Made by a program: the position numbers and the translations under genes. A stretch of 53,708 nt of DNA from Bacillota bacterium (GTDB taxonomy: Bacteria; Bacillota_I; Bacilli_A; RF39; UBA660), in contig SVAN01000006.1 of NCBI GenBank assembly GCA_015059375.1, positions 1-53,708 on the forward strand, written 5' to 3'. This document shows positions 1-7,603 of the stretch, piece after piece. Within the stretch, counting starts at the first letter, position 1. Each line of letters starts with the position of its first letter. The notes beneath the pieces were generated by a model, which saw only the letters and a program-made list of their open reading frames with translations, was not told where the DNA came from and made no database searches.

Positions 1-61
1 GAACTGTCAATTTGTTAGATTCTATGACCTCTGTAATTTGCCGTTCTCACTTAAACTCTTG

Positions 62-110
62 GTAAATAATTTAACATAAAAAAATAAGATATAAATATTA
101 AATTATTTAC
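62..110. repeat. 13-bp perfect inverted repeat before the MATE remnant
   Basis: Positions 62-74 (GTAAATAATTTAA) and 98-110 (TTAAATTATTTAC) are exact reverse complements separated by 23 bases. The repeat lies just before base 118, where the MATE reading frame opens. It could be a hairpin or part of whatever truncated the transporter gene. It is very AT-rich, so chance is possible. Confidence 0.4.
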
Positions 111-117
111 ATCTTAA

Positions 118-621
118 AGTATACTTGCTAATATATATGAATCCTTTATACAAGGTTTTGGTGATGGAATTACAATAAGCGTAGGAATAGCTACTGGTAA
201 AAAAGATAATAAATATATATTAAAAGTAAAAGATATTGCTAAAAAACTGATTAGATATGGTTCGTTAGTATTACCAATTGTAGTTTTAATCATTTCTATT
301 ATAATAATGAATATTTCTTTAAGAGATGATGAATTACAGAAAATATTTTTTAAAGTATTGCCGTTATTTTTAATAGGCTGTTATATAACAATGTCAGCTA
401 CATATTATTTTGCTATATTAAGAGGATTTAGAGATTTTAAATTCTTGGCAAAAAGAAATATAATTAGTTCTATAATAAAAATATTGGTAGCAACGTTATT
501 ATCATTTACTCCACTTGGTATTGTTGGCGTATGGATAGGTTATCTTGTTTATGGAATAATGCAAAAATATTTATCAAAAACAAGATATAAAAAGTTAACC
601 TTAGAAAGTGAGAAATTATGA
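118..621 (+). pseudogene. MATE-family efflux transporter, 5'-truncated remnant
   Basis: One open frame runs from base 118 to the TAA at 619-621, about 167 codons. It carries ESFIQGFGDGITISVGIATG-like sequence near its start, which resembles the substrate-pathway region of MATE exporters, followed by three to four hydrophobic segments. MATE proteins are about 450 residues with 12 membrane spans, so only part of the C-terminal half is present. Upstream in the same frame are stops at 16, 67, 85 and 115, and no start or ribosome binding site precedes base 118. The first in-frame ATG (307) lies inside a membrane segment. I read it as a decayed remnant; a rearrangement or assembly edge near base 118 is an alternative. 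Its stop overlaps the ATG of the next gene, so the two once formed an operon. Confidence 0.65.
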
Positions 622-1103
622 AAGATTTAAATGATATAAAAATTATTCAATATAACAAAAAATATAAAGATTTAATAAACAATTTTATAAATGAATCTAT
701 GTTTACTTTTATAAATAGACCTTATAAAAAAAGAGAAGATGTATTAAACATAGAAGAATATTATTTAAATAATAACAGAAATTTTTGGATTGCATTGTAT
801 AACAATAAAATAATAGGATCTATTGCTCTTGAAAACAGAGGAAATGTTGGAATACTAAAAAGGTTTTACGTGGATAGACATTATCAAAATTTAGGTATAG
901 AAACATCTTTATATAATACGTTTGAAACATATGTAAAAAATTAAACTAATATTAATACATTATATCTTGCATGTGGTCAAATATTGAATAATGCCCATAA
1001 GTTTTATATAAAAAATGGATGGATACAAATTCCAAAATTAGAAGTTGAAATGCATATAGCAAGTGATGATGACTTTTTAAAAAGAATATTTAATGTTATA
1101 TAA
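618..1103 (+). pseudogene. GNAT N-acetyltransferase interrupted by an in-frame TAA
   Basis: The frame starts at ATG 618 and reads 108 codons to TAA 942-944. It then continues in the same frame for 52 codons to TAA 1101-1103. The first part has the GNAT core (IIGSIALENRG, then LKRFYVDRHYQNLGIETSLY, the acetyl-CoA-binding V/Q-x-x-G-x-G/A-like region). The second part begins LYLACGQILNNAHKFYIKNGW-like, the typical last strand and helix ending in FYxKxGW. Both are needed for a normal acetyltransferase of about 160 residues, so a single nonsense mutation after YVKN appears to have broken the gene. A TAA sequencing error cannot be excluded. It is translationally coupled to the MATE remnant (overlap 618-621). 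Confidence 0.75.
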
Positions 1104-1107
1104 ACTT

Positions 1108-1216
<109 letters not shown>

Positions 1217-1268
1217 TTACACGACTAAATAAACCAATATCTGTGGGAGTATATAAACTCTCAATTAA

Positions 1269-1511
1269 TTAATGCCTTGCTATGTAGTCTGATAAATCAG
1301 CAATAGGAATTTTCTTCTTTAAATTCCCAATATAAAAATGTTTTTGTTCATTGAAGAATAAATATAGTGTTTCTCCAATAATTACTTTGTGTGGCTCAAC
1401 ATACGCCAGATTTGTATGTTCCACAATTCTTAGGTGACCCTCAATAATCTGGTAGGGTCTGTTATTAAATTTGCAAGACCAATTAATTTTACTCCTAAGT
1501 TCATCACTCAT
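1269..1511 (-). CDS. hypothetical protein, about 80 aa
   Basis: This is a small soluble protein that I do not recognise. It has no obvious membrane segment or signal peptide. Its sequence alternates basic and hydrophobic residues and has two short similar-looking beta-type stretches (IIEGHLRIVEHTNLAYVE and IIGETLYLFFNEQKHFYIG), ending in a histidine. I chose ATG 1511 (MSDELRSK...) because AAGG lies 8 bases upstream. An ATG at 1541 (MIKIIKKE...) also has AAAGG, 11 bases away, and would give 90 residues. The gene sits alone on the minus strand between tRNA-Gly and the envelope-operon side, with its own terminator downstream. Confidence 0.55.
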   Translation of the reverse strand: MSDELRSKINWSCKFNNRPYQIIEGHLRIVEHTNLAYVEPHKVIIGETLYLFFNEQKHFYIGNLKKKIPIADLSDYIARH

Positions 1512-1573
1512 ATTGATTTCCTTTTTGATTATTTTAATCATATCACATCACACCTTTCTTTGCAATAACGCAC

Positions 1574-1601
1574 AAAAAAATCAATCTTTTCAGATTGATT
1601 T
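1574..1601 (-). terminator. intrinsic terminator of tRNA-Gly
   Basis: On the minus strand AAATCAATCT pairs with AGATTGATTT over a 4-base loop and is followed by a T-run. It lies about 40 bases beyond the tRNA 3' end. Confidence 0.75.
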
Positions 1602-1639
1602 AATCATTAACGTCACATTGGTGCGACGATTTTACCTTA

Positions 1640-1714
1640 TGGAGCAAGTGAGCGGAATCGAACCGCCGTCTCAGCCTTGGCAAGGCCGCATACTAACCGC
1701 TGTACTACACCTGC
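1640..1714 (-). tRNA. tRNA-Gly(GCC)
   Basis: Read on the minus strand the 75 bases fold as a class I tRNA. The acceptor stem is GCAGGTG/CACTTGC with one G-U pair, followed by discriminator T and an encoded CCA. The D-arm contains the AGCGGTTAG-type sequence and the T-arm contains GGTTCGATTCC. The anticodon loop TTGCCAA gives anticodon GCC (complement at 1679-1681). It is nearly identical in form to Bacillota tRNA-Gly(GCC). Confidence 0.95.
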
Positions 1715-1724
1715 ATGTGTATTC

Positions 1725-1754
1725 ATTTTAACATAATTCGGTTATTTAATGCAA
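1725..1754 (-). promoter_or_regulatory. probable sigma-A promoter for tRNA-Gly
   Basis: Minus-strand TTGCAT (1754-1749), an 18-base spacer and TAAAAT (1730-1725) end about 10 bases before the tRNA 5' end. Confidence 0.55.
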
Positions 1755-1760
1755 CAATAA

Positions 1761-1789
1761 TTGATAAAAAAATAATATATTGATATAAT
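1761..1789 (+). promoter_or_regulatory. sigma-A promoter of the LTA-synthase-like operon
   Basis: TTGATA (1761-1766), a 17-base spacer and TATAAT (1784-1789). The start of transcription should be near 1796, only about 16 bases before the TTG start codon. Confidence 0.75.
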
Positions 1790-1811
1790 GTACCTGTAAG
1801 AAGGGAACAAA

Positions 1812-3839
1812 TTGAAGAAGTTTTTAAATGTATTTCATAAAAGTAAAAGAAAAGTTATTGAATATATAATCTCAAATAGATTATTTCTTTCTTATGTAAT
1901 ATTATCAGTAATAGGAACATTTCTTGTAAGACATCTTACATTGGGGCGAGTAACAACTCTTTTCCCTTTTTTTACTGATCTAGGTATTATATTACTAGTT
2001 GGCGGTATTGGTTACATTATTAGAGCTAAAAACCAATTTAAATACTTTTTTACTTGGATATGTATTTTTACTTTAATAGAGATTGTTAATTCTATATATT
2101 ATGTTTTTTATACTTCTTTTGCCTCTTTTGGGGAGCTATCGTCGTTGTCTCAGGCTGAGACGGTAACTGGTTCAATTTTTGAAAAACTTAGTTTAAGTTA
2201 TTTTATTTATTTAATTTTCCCTGCAATATTTTATTTAGTTCATAAAAAATTGAATGCCTCAGCGTACTATAATTTTATAGGTAAAGTTGAAAAGGGGAAA
2301 ATTATGTGTTTAATTACGCTGGCGGCAGGATTTGGTTTACTAAGCTTTAGTTTTGCAAAAGCAGAAAGACAAGATTATTCACGTTTGGCTAAGTTATGGA
2401 ATAGAAACTTTATAGTTGAAAGATGGGGCATTTTAATGTATGAAGCAAATGACTTATTTCAAACATTAAGACCTAGATTAAGTAGCTTATTTGGTTTAGA
2501 AGAAGCTCAAGAATTATTTAATGAATATTTCGGAGCTGAAGACAGAAATGAGTACAAAAGCGAAAATAAATATACTGGTATTTTAGAGGGAAAGAACATT
2601 GTTTTTGTGCATATGGAAAGCATGCAATCATTCTTAATGGATTTGGTATTCAACGGAGTAGAATTGACTCCGAACTTAAATAAACTAGCTAAAGAAGGTA
2701 TGTTTTTTTCTAATTTTTATCCTCAAGTATCAACTGGAACATCTTCGGATACAGAATTTACTTTGCTATCTAGTTTGATGCCTGCGGCTTCGGGGCCAGT
2801 TTTTACAAGCTATTATGATCGAAATTATAATACTATCCCTAAATATTTAACAGAAATGGGGTATTATACTTATAGCATGCATGGTAATTTATCTTCGATG
2901 TGGAATCGTAATAAAGCACATCCATCTTTAGGGTACCAAGGTATGTATTTTGAAGAAACTTTTGAATATGGAGAAGAAGATGTAATTAATCTTGGAATTA
3001 ATGATAAATTGTTTTATAAGCAAGCGGTTCCTGTTTTAGAACAGATTGAAAGAAGTTATCCAAATTATATGGGGACGATTATAACATTATCTAATCATTC
3101 GCCTTTTACATTTATCGAACAATATGGAGAATTTGATTTTTCAGTAACTTATCAAGAGTTAAATCAGGAAACTGGAATCGTTGAAACGAAAATTTCAAAT
3201 TATTTGGAGGGTACGGCAGTGGGAAACTATATGAATAGTGTTCACTATGCTGATGAAGCTTTAGGCGATTTTATCCAATACATAAAATCATCTGATTATT
3301 TTGACAATACAATTTTTGTTTTTTATGGCGATCATGATGCCAAGCTAACTAGAAAAGAATTAAATTATTTATTTAATTATGATTATCGTACAGGAAAATT
3401 ATATGATGAAGAAGATGAACATTATGTAACATATGATTCATTTGCTCATGATTTAAATAAAAAGACCCCGCTTATTATATGGACTAAAAATGATAAACTA
3501 AAATACACTTTCCGTGGTGAAATTGATTATTATATGGGAATGATAGATGTTGCTCCAACTATTTTAAATATGTTTGGCCTTTCAAATGATTACGCTCTAG
3601 GACATGATATATTTAACATAAGAGATAATAATGTAATTGCTTTTCCAAATGGAAACTTTATAACAAATATGATGTATTATAATAATTCAACTGGGGACTA
3701 TAAAATAATAAATGAAAATATTATAATTGATGAAAATTATATCGAAAATCGAAAAAAAGATGTTGAAAATTTGTTAGATGTATCAAATGCAATTATTGTT
3801 TACAATCTTTTAGATGCTAAGGAGAAATTTGATGAGTAA
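1812..3839 (+). CDS. LTA-synthase-family membrane phosphoglycerol transferase
   Basis: This is a polytopic membrane enzyme with an extracellular alkaline-phosphatase/sulfatase-fold domain. It probably transfers glycerol-phosphate from phosphatidylglycerol to a glycolipid or glycan, as lipoteichoic-acid synthases do. Five hydrophobic segments fill about residues 15-185. The catalytic domain follows: VFVHMES near 268 (metal-binding Glu), GTSSDTEF near 308-316 (nucleophile region, with Ser where S. aureus LtaS has Thr), HGNLSSMWNR near 357, and YGDHDA near 505 (metal-binding Asp/His). At 675 residues it has the usual LtaS length. The start is TTG at 1812, behind AAGAAGGGAA. It is first in an operon with a membrane-anchored unknown and an LCP protein. 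Whether the product is LTA or a modified glycan cannot be told from sequence. Confidence 0.88.
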   Translation: MKKFLNVFHKSKRKVIEYIISNRLFLSYVILSVIGTFLVRHLTLGRVTTLFPFFTDLGIILLVGGIGYIIRAKNQFKYFFTWICIFTLIEIVNSIYYVFYTSFASFGELSSLSQAETVTGSIFEKLSLSYFIYLIFPAIFYLVHKKLNASAYYNFIGKVEKGKIMCLITLAAGFGLLSFSFAKAERQDYSRLAKLWNRNFIVERWGILMYEANDLFQTLRPRLSSLFGLEEAQELFNEYFGAEDRNEYKSENKYTGILEGKNIVFVHMESMQSFLMDLVFNGVELTPNLNKLAKEGMFFSNFYPQVSTGTSSDTEFTLLSSLMPAASGPVFTSYYDRNYNTIPKYLTEMGYYTYSMHGNLSSMWNRNKAHPSLGYQGMYFEETFEYGEEDVINLGINDKLFYKQAVPVLEQIERSYPNYMGTIITLSNHSPFTFIEQYGEFDFSVTYQELNQETGIVETKISNYLEGTAVGNYMNSVHYADEALGDFIQYIKSSDYFDNTIFVFYGDHDAKLTRKELNYLFNYDYRTGKLYDEEDEHYVTYDSFAHDLNKKTPLIIWTKNDKLKYTFRGEIDYYMGMIDVAPTILNMFGLSNDYALGHDIFNIRDNNVIAFPNGNFITNMMYYNNSTGDYKIINENIIIDENYIENRKKDVENLLDVSNAIIVYNLLDAKEKFDE

Positions 3840-4443
3840 AAAAAGAAAGAAAGGGGTTTTAGTGTTAATAACATTACTTTTGATTGTTATTATACTTATC
3901 CTTATAAGTACTTTTTGGTTTGGAAAAAATGAAATGAAAATTGTTGATGAAATTTCAAAGTATGGATATACACTTGATGAAAGAGATACTCAGTTAATGA
4001 AAGATATTTTTAATAAACTAAAAAGTGAATTAGACAAAAAAGAAATTAATTTTGAAAAGTATGCTGAATATTTATCAGAATTGTTTATTATTGATTTATA
4101 TACTTTAGATAATAAGGTGAATAAATATGATGTAGGAGGAGTAGAATATATTCATCCAAATCATGTTCAAAATTATCAATTAAAAGTTGGTGATACACTT
4201 TATCGTTATCTAGAGGATTCATCTAGCCGTAAGGCTAAAATGCCCCAAGTAAGCGAAATAGCATTAATAGATATACTACCGACAAGGTATACTTATTTAG
4301 AAAAGGAATATGAAGCATTTTCGGTAAAACTAAGATGGGATTATGTAGAGGATTTAGGCTATGATGAGACTGGAACTGTTATAGTTATGAACATTGAAGG
4401 AAAACTATATGTTTCAGAGTATTCAACTGAGGTGGAAGAATGA
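3832..4443 (+). CDS. membrane-anchored protein of unknown function
   Basis: 203 residues that I do not recognise. There is a basic N-terminus (MSKKRKKG), a single hydrophobic span at about residues 8-30, and then a long, acidic, probably extracytoplasmic domain rich in Tyr, Leu and Glu, with a helical front half and a beta-rich back half. ATG 3832 was chosen because AAGGAG lies 7 bases upstream and the start overlaps the preceding stop. A start at 3814 would add six residues but lacks a ribosome binding site. Overlap with both neighbours (8 bases upstream, ATGA downstream) indicates translational coupling, so it may be an accessory factor of the LtaS-like or LCP enzyme. That role is inferred from context only. 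Confidence 0.75.
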   Translation: MSKKRKKGVLVLITLLLIVIILILISTFWFGKNEMKIVDEISKYGYTLDERDTQLMKDIFNKLKSELDKKEINFEKYAEYLSELFIIDLYTLDNKVNKYDVGGVEYIHPNHVQNYQLKVGDTLYRYLEDSSSRKAKMPQVSEIALIDILPTRYTYLEKEYEAFSVKLRWDYVEDLGYDETGTVIVMNIEGKLYVSEYSTEVEE

Positions 4444-6329
4444 AAAAAATAATCCGCAAATTAAAACGGACTAATCGATTTGCTCGGTATACGTACTATT
4501 TACTTAGTGTTTTATATTTAATAAGCTATGTTTTATTTGCTAAAAATATCATTTCTTTAGTAGGAATCGAGACTTTTATTAGATACCTAGCATTATTCTT
4601 TTTTGGTAGTTATTTCCTAATATATGTGTATTTTGGTTTATACAATTTGTTAACAAAGAAACATTTAAAATTGTATTTGTTATCAACTTTAAGTTTTGTT
4701 TTTATAGTATTATTTATTATTGGAGCATTTTTTCTTGATTTGATTTATAATAAGTTAGCAAGTTTTAACGAAAACGAAAAAGTAATATATACTTCTTATT
4801 TAGTTACTTTAAACGATACAACGCTAAACACTAAAAGTTTGCTCGGTATGATCGATGACAAAAGTGATATTGAAGGAAATATTTTAGCTAACGATATTAT
4901 AAAAGAACAAAAATTATCACAGAAAATAAAAATGTTTGCCAGTAATGATACGGATGCTTATTTAGATATGTTGTATGCACTTTATGAAAAAGAAGTTGAT
5001 GGAATTTTTGTTTCAAGCAACTACATCACATTGTATAGTGGTGAAACTGATTTTGAGTCAATTGCTAGTGAAACAAAAGTGATTTATCAAGCGAGTGGTG
5101 AATATAATAATGCAGATTTAAATATTACAAGTGATAAATCATTGACAGAACCATTTACTGCTTTAATTATGGGGGTAGATTCTGAATATGATGGACTAAA
5201 TGCAAATGCTGCATTTAATGGCGATACATTAATACTAGCATCATTTAATCCTACAACGTTATCTGCCACTCTGTTAAGTATACCAAGAGATACGTTTGTG
5301 CCTATTGCGTGTAGAAATAATAAATATGCAAAAATCAATTCTTCAGCGGCTGCTGGTACGTCATGTGTTATCAATACAATTGAAAATTTAATGGACCTAA
5401 AAATTGATTATTACGCTAAAATCAATTTTAAAGGAGTCGTAGAATTGGTTGAAGCAGTTGGTGGTATTGAAGTAGAAGTTGAAGCTCCGGATTATCAATT
5501 TAATCATGGATTCAATTGTAAAGGAATGGTATGTGAACAAAATTCTGATCGACAATGGGGGAAACATACTATTTTTATTGAACCTGGTTGGCAAACTTTA
5601 AATGGTGAGGAAGCATTAGCTTACGCAAGATGTCGAGGATTATATTTAGAAAGTGACTTAGCTAGAAATCGCCATCAACAAGACATTATTATGGCTTTAG
5701 CAAATAAAATGCTTCAAATTGATAGTTACAATAATTTTAAAGAAATTTTAGATGCAATTAGCGATAACATAGCCACTAACATGAGTGTTAACCAAATTTT
5801 ATCATCTTATAACATTTTTAAAGACATGATTGGTAACATGATTAACGATATAGAATTTATTAATATTCAAAAAGCAACTTTAGAAACTTATGATTTAAAC
5901 GTATATTTACCAAGCTCAGGTAGAACAACAGCTGCTTTAGGATATTATAGAGATAGCTTAGAAGACATAATCCAAACGATGAAAATTAATCTTGAATTAG
6001 AAGAACCTCAACATATTAAGACATTTAATTATTCAATTAATGAAAATTATGAACCTAAAATTGCAGGCAAGGGATTAAGGACAGGCGTGTCAAATACAGT
6101 ATTGGAAAGTTTTATTGGGAAAACCAAATCGGCAGCGGAAAAATATTGCATTCAAAAAGACATAAATTGTTCGGTGAAATATGTTGATAAGAATAGTGAA
6201 TATTATAATTCTGATATCGCAACAGATTTAATTGCAGCTCAAGAGCCACATCAAGGTACATTGATGGAAGATGTTAGTAGTGTGATTTTCTACGTAAATG
6301 GAGCGACCAGTTCTGATTTGGAGGATTAA
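4440..6329 (+). CDS. LytR-CpsA-Psr (LCP) family protein with C-terminal PASTA-like domain
   Basis: LCP enzymes transfer lipid-linked wall polymers (teichoic acid, capsule) to peptidoglycan outside the membrane. This one has about four hydrophobic segments in residues 15-100. The LCP core spans roughly residues 235-430: TALIMGVDSE, GDTLILASF, LLSIPRDTFV (Arg of the pyrophosphate site), YYAKINFKGVVELVEAVGGI, LNGEEALAYAR and an SDLARNRHQQ motif. Residues of about 545-625 resemble a PASTA repeat (FIGKTKSAAEKYC ... LIAAQEPHQGTL ... SSVIFYVNG), a domain that usually binds muropeptides. At 629 residues it is longer than most LCP proteins. ATG 4440 overlaps the previous TGA as ATGA, behind GAGGTGGAAG. 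It probably finishes the envelope-polymer operon. Confidence 0.88.
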   Translation: MKKIIRKLKRTNRFARYTYYLLSVLYLISYVLFAKNIISLVGIETFIRYLALFFFGSYFLIYVYFGLYNLLTKKHLKLYLLSTLSFVFIVLFIIGAFFLDLIYNKLASFNENEKVIYTSYLVTLNDTTLNTKSLLGMIDDKSDIEGNILANDIIKEQKLSQKIKMFASNDTDAYLDMLYALYEKEVDGIFVSSNYITLYSGETDFESIASETKVIYQASGEYNNADLNITSDKSLTEPFTALIMGVDSEYDGLNANAAFNGDTLILASFNPTTLSATLLSIPRDTFVPIACRNNKYAKINSSAAAGTSCVINTIENLMDLKIDYYAKINFKGVVELVEAVGGIEVEVEAPDYQFNHGFNCKGMVCEQNSDRQWGKHTIFIEPGWQTLNGEEALAYARCRGLYLESDLARNRHQQDIIMALANKMLQIDSYNNFKEILDAISDNIATNMSVNQILSSYNIFKDMIGNMINDIEFINIQKATLETYDLNVYLPSSGRTTAALGYYRDSLEDIIQTMKINLELEEPQHIKTFNYSINENYEPKIAGKGLRTGVSNTVLESFIGKTKSAAEKYCIQKDINCSVKYVDKNSEYYNSDIATDLIAAQEPHQGTLMEDVSSVIFYVNGATSSDLED

Positions 6330-6360
6330 AAAAAGGAAATTATTATTTTTTCCTTTTTTT
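6328..6360. terminator. bidirectional terminator between convergent genes
   Basis: A 12-bp A/T-rich stem (AAAAAAAGGAAA / TTTCCTTTTTTT, loop of 9) begins inside the LCP stop codon. It also covers the end of the minus-strand gene at 6343. T-runs are present on both strands. Confidence 0.7.
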
Positions 6361-6681
6361 GTTGATTCCATTAGTCTTAGGCTTTTTCTTGCGGGCTGGA
6401 GTCTTCTTTTTGGTAGCAGATTTCTTTGTGTATCTAGCGTTTGTACTTTGAGGCTTTTTATTATTTGTTTTTTTCTTTGTATTTTCTTTATTTGTAGAAG
6501 CAATCTTTTTTCGTCTCCGCTTAGGTTTTTTAATAACTTCTATTACTTTATAACGAGTGATTTTTGGTGTTTCTTTTTTTCCGTATACTAAAATTAAAAT
6601 AATTACAAACAAAGTTAGTAAATAAATACCAATTAAAACAATGAATACAATATCTATAGGATCGAAAATGCGCTCTGTCAT
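6343..6681 (-). CDS. small membrane protein with lysine-rich cytoplasmic tail
   Basis: 112 residues that I do not recognise as a family. One strong hydrophobic span covers about residues 12-34 (VFIVLIGIYLLTLFVIILIL). A tail of about 75 residues follows, made largely of Lys, Arg, Thr, Asn and Pro and almost free of acidic residues after about position 65. The tail resembles nucleic-acid-binding or low-complexity histone H1-like tails. With the N-terminus outside, the positive-inside rule places the tail in the cytoplasm. ATG 6681 has AAAGGA 6 bases upstream, and a promoter lies at 6714-6741. A role in tethering nucleic acid to the membrane is speculation. Confidence 0.65.
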   Translation of the reverse strand: MTERIFDPIDIVFIVLIGIYLLTLFVIILILVYGKKETPKITRYKVIEVIKKPKRRRKKIASTNKENTKKKTNNKKPQSTNARYTKKSATKKKTPARKKKPKTNGINKKRKK

Positions 6682-6713
6682 ATTATTCCTTTCTAGTAAT
6701 CCGTACTAATATT

Positions 6714-6741
6714 ATTTTATTATATAAAAAAATTTAGTCAA
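6714..6741 (-). promoter_or_regulatory. probable promoter of the lysine-rich membrane protein gene
   Basis: Minus-strand TTGACT (6741-6736), a 16-base spacer and TAAAAT (6719-6714), about 33 bases upstream of ATG 6681. Confidence 0.55.
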
Positions 6742-6805
6742 GCGTTTGTTAATAAATATGTTAATTATACACAAAATGTTAACAAATTGTTCGCAAAATA
6801 TATCT

Positions 6806-6833
6806 TTATCAAAATGCTTTATCGTGATAAAAT
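6806..6833 (+). promoter_or_regulatory. putative suf promoter with overlapping dyad operator
   Basis: TTATCA (6806-6811), a 16-base spacer and TAAAAT (6828-6833) lie 18 bases before ATG 6851. A perfect dyad TTTATC-GT-GATAAA (6818-6831) overlaps the -10 box, and another TTTATC half-site lies at 6805-6810. This layout would allow a repressor to block the promoter. The regulator is unknown. Confidence 0.45.
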
Positions 6834-6850
6834 AAGCCTAGGTGACGTTT

Positions 6851-7603
6851 ATGCTAAAAATTAGTAACTTAACAGCAAAAATTGAAAATAAAGTAGTTAT
6901 AAACAATATGAATTTACAAATTAACGATGGTGAAATTCATGTAATAATGGGGCGCAATGGAATTGGTAAATCAACTTTATGTAAAGTTATTATGCAAGAT
7001 AAAAATTATGAGGTTGTTGGCGGTGACATTACATATAATGGAAAGAATTTGCTTGACTTGCAAACATATGAAATTGCTCGTGAAAAAATAATGCTAATTG
7101 CTCAAAATCCAATTGCAATTGAAGGGGTAACTAACGCTGAACTGTTGAGAACCTCATTAAGAGAAATAAAAAATGAGAATATTAATATTTTTGATTTTAA
7201 TAAGAAAATGGAAGATGCTTGCCAAGCTTTAGATTTAGATTCAAAATTTATTCATCGTGAAGTAAATGTTGGCGCTTCCGGTGGTGAAAGAAAAAAGATT
7301 GAACTTTTGCATGCAGCTTTGCTAGAACCTAGTTTTTTAATACTAGATGAGATTGATTCGGGATTGGATGTAGATGCTTTAAAAGTGGTATGTAATTTTA
7401 TTAATGATTATCATCACAAATCTAATTGTAGCATTTTGATGATTACTCATCATCCGCATCTTATTGAGTATATTAAACCAAATTTTGTGCATATTTTGGA
7501 TGAAGGAAAAATAACGAAAACCGGAGACTATCATTTGGCTTATGAAATAGAAAAAGCTGGTTACGGGGCGAATATTATGGTTGAAGATGGTAATGATGAA
7601 TAA
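6851..7603 (+). CDS. sufC: SufC, Fe-S cluster assembly ATPase
   Basis: Cytoplasmic ABC-type ATPase that powers the SUF iron-sulfur scaffold. Walker A is GRNGIGKST near residues 36-44, and the signature region GASGGERKK is the SufC-type variant of LSGGQ. Walker B with the catalytic Glu is FLILDEIDSGLD, and the H-loop is MITHHPHL. No membrane segments. The 250-residue length is normal for SufC. ATG 6851 is preferred because AGGTG lies 7 bases upstream; a GTG at 6842 overlaps that site. It is the first gene of a four-gene operon; its stop overlaps the start of the next gene. Confidence 0.95.
   Translation: MLKISNLTAKIENKVVINNMNLQINDGEIHVIMGRNGIGKSTLCKVIMQDKNYEVVGGDITYNGKNLLDLQTYEIAREKIMLIAQNPIAIEGVTNAELLRTSLREIKNENINIFDFNKKMEDACQALDLDSKFIHREVNVGASGGERKKIELLHAALLEPSFLILDEIDSGLDVDALKVVCNFINDYHHKSNCSILMITHHPHLIEYIKPNFVHILDEGKITKTGDYHLAYEIEKAGYGANIMVEDGNDE

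Noticed and set aside
307..621. Intact 104-residue membrane protein starting at 307
   Set aside because: The frame stays open upstream to 118 with clear MATE similarity, and the ATG at 307 lies in a membrane segment without a ribosome binding site.
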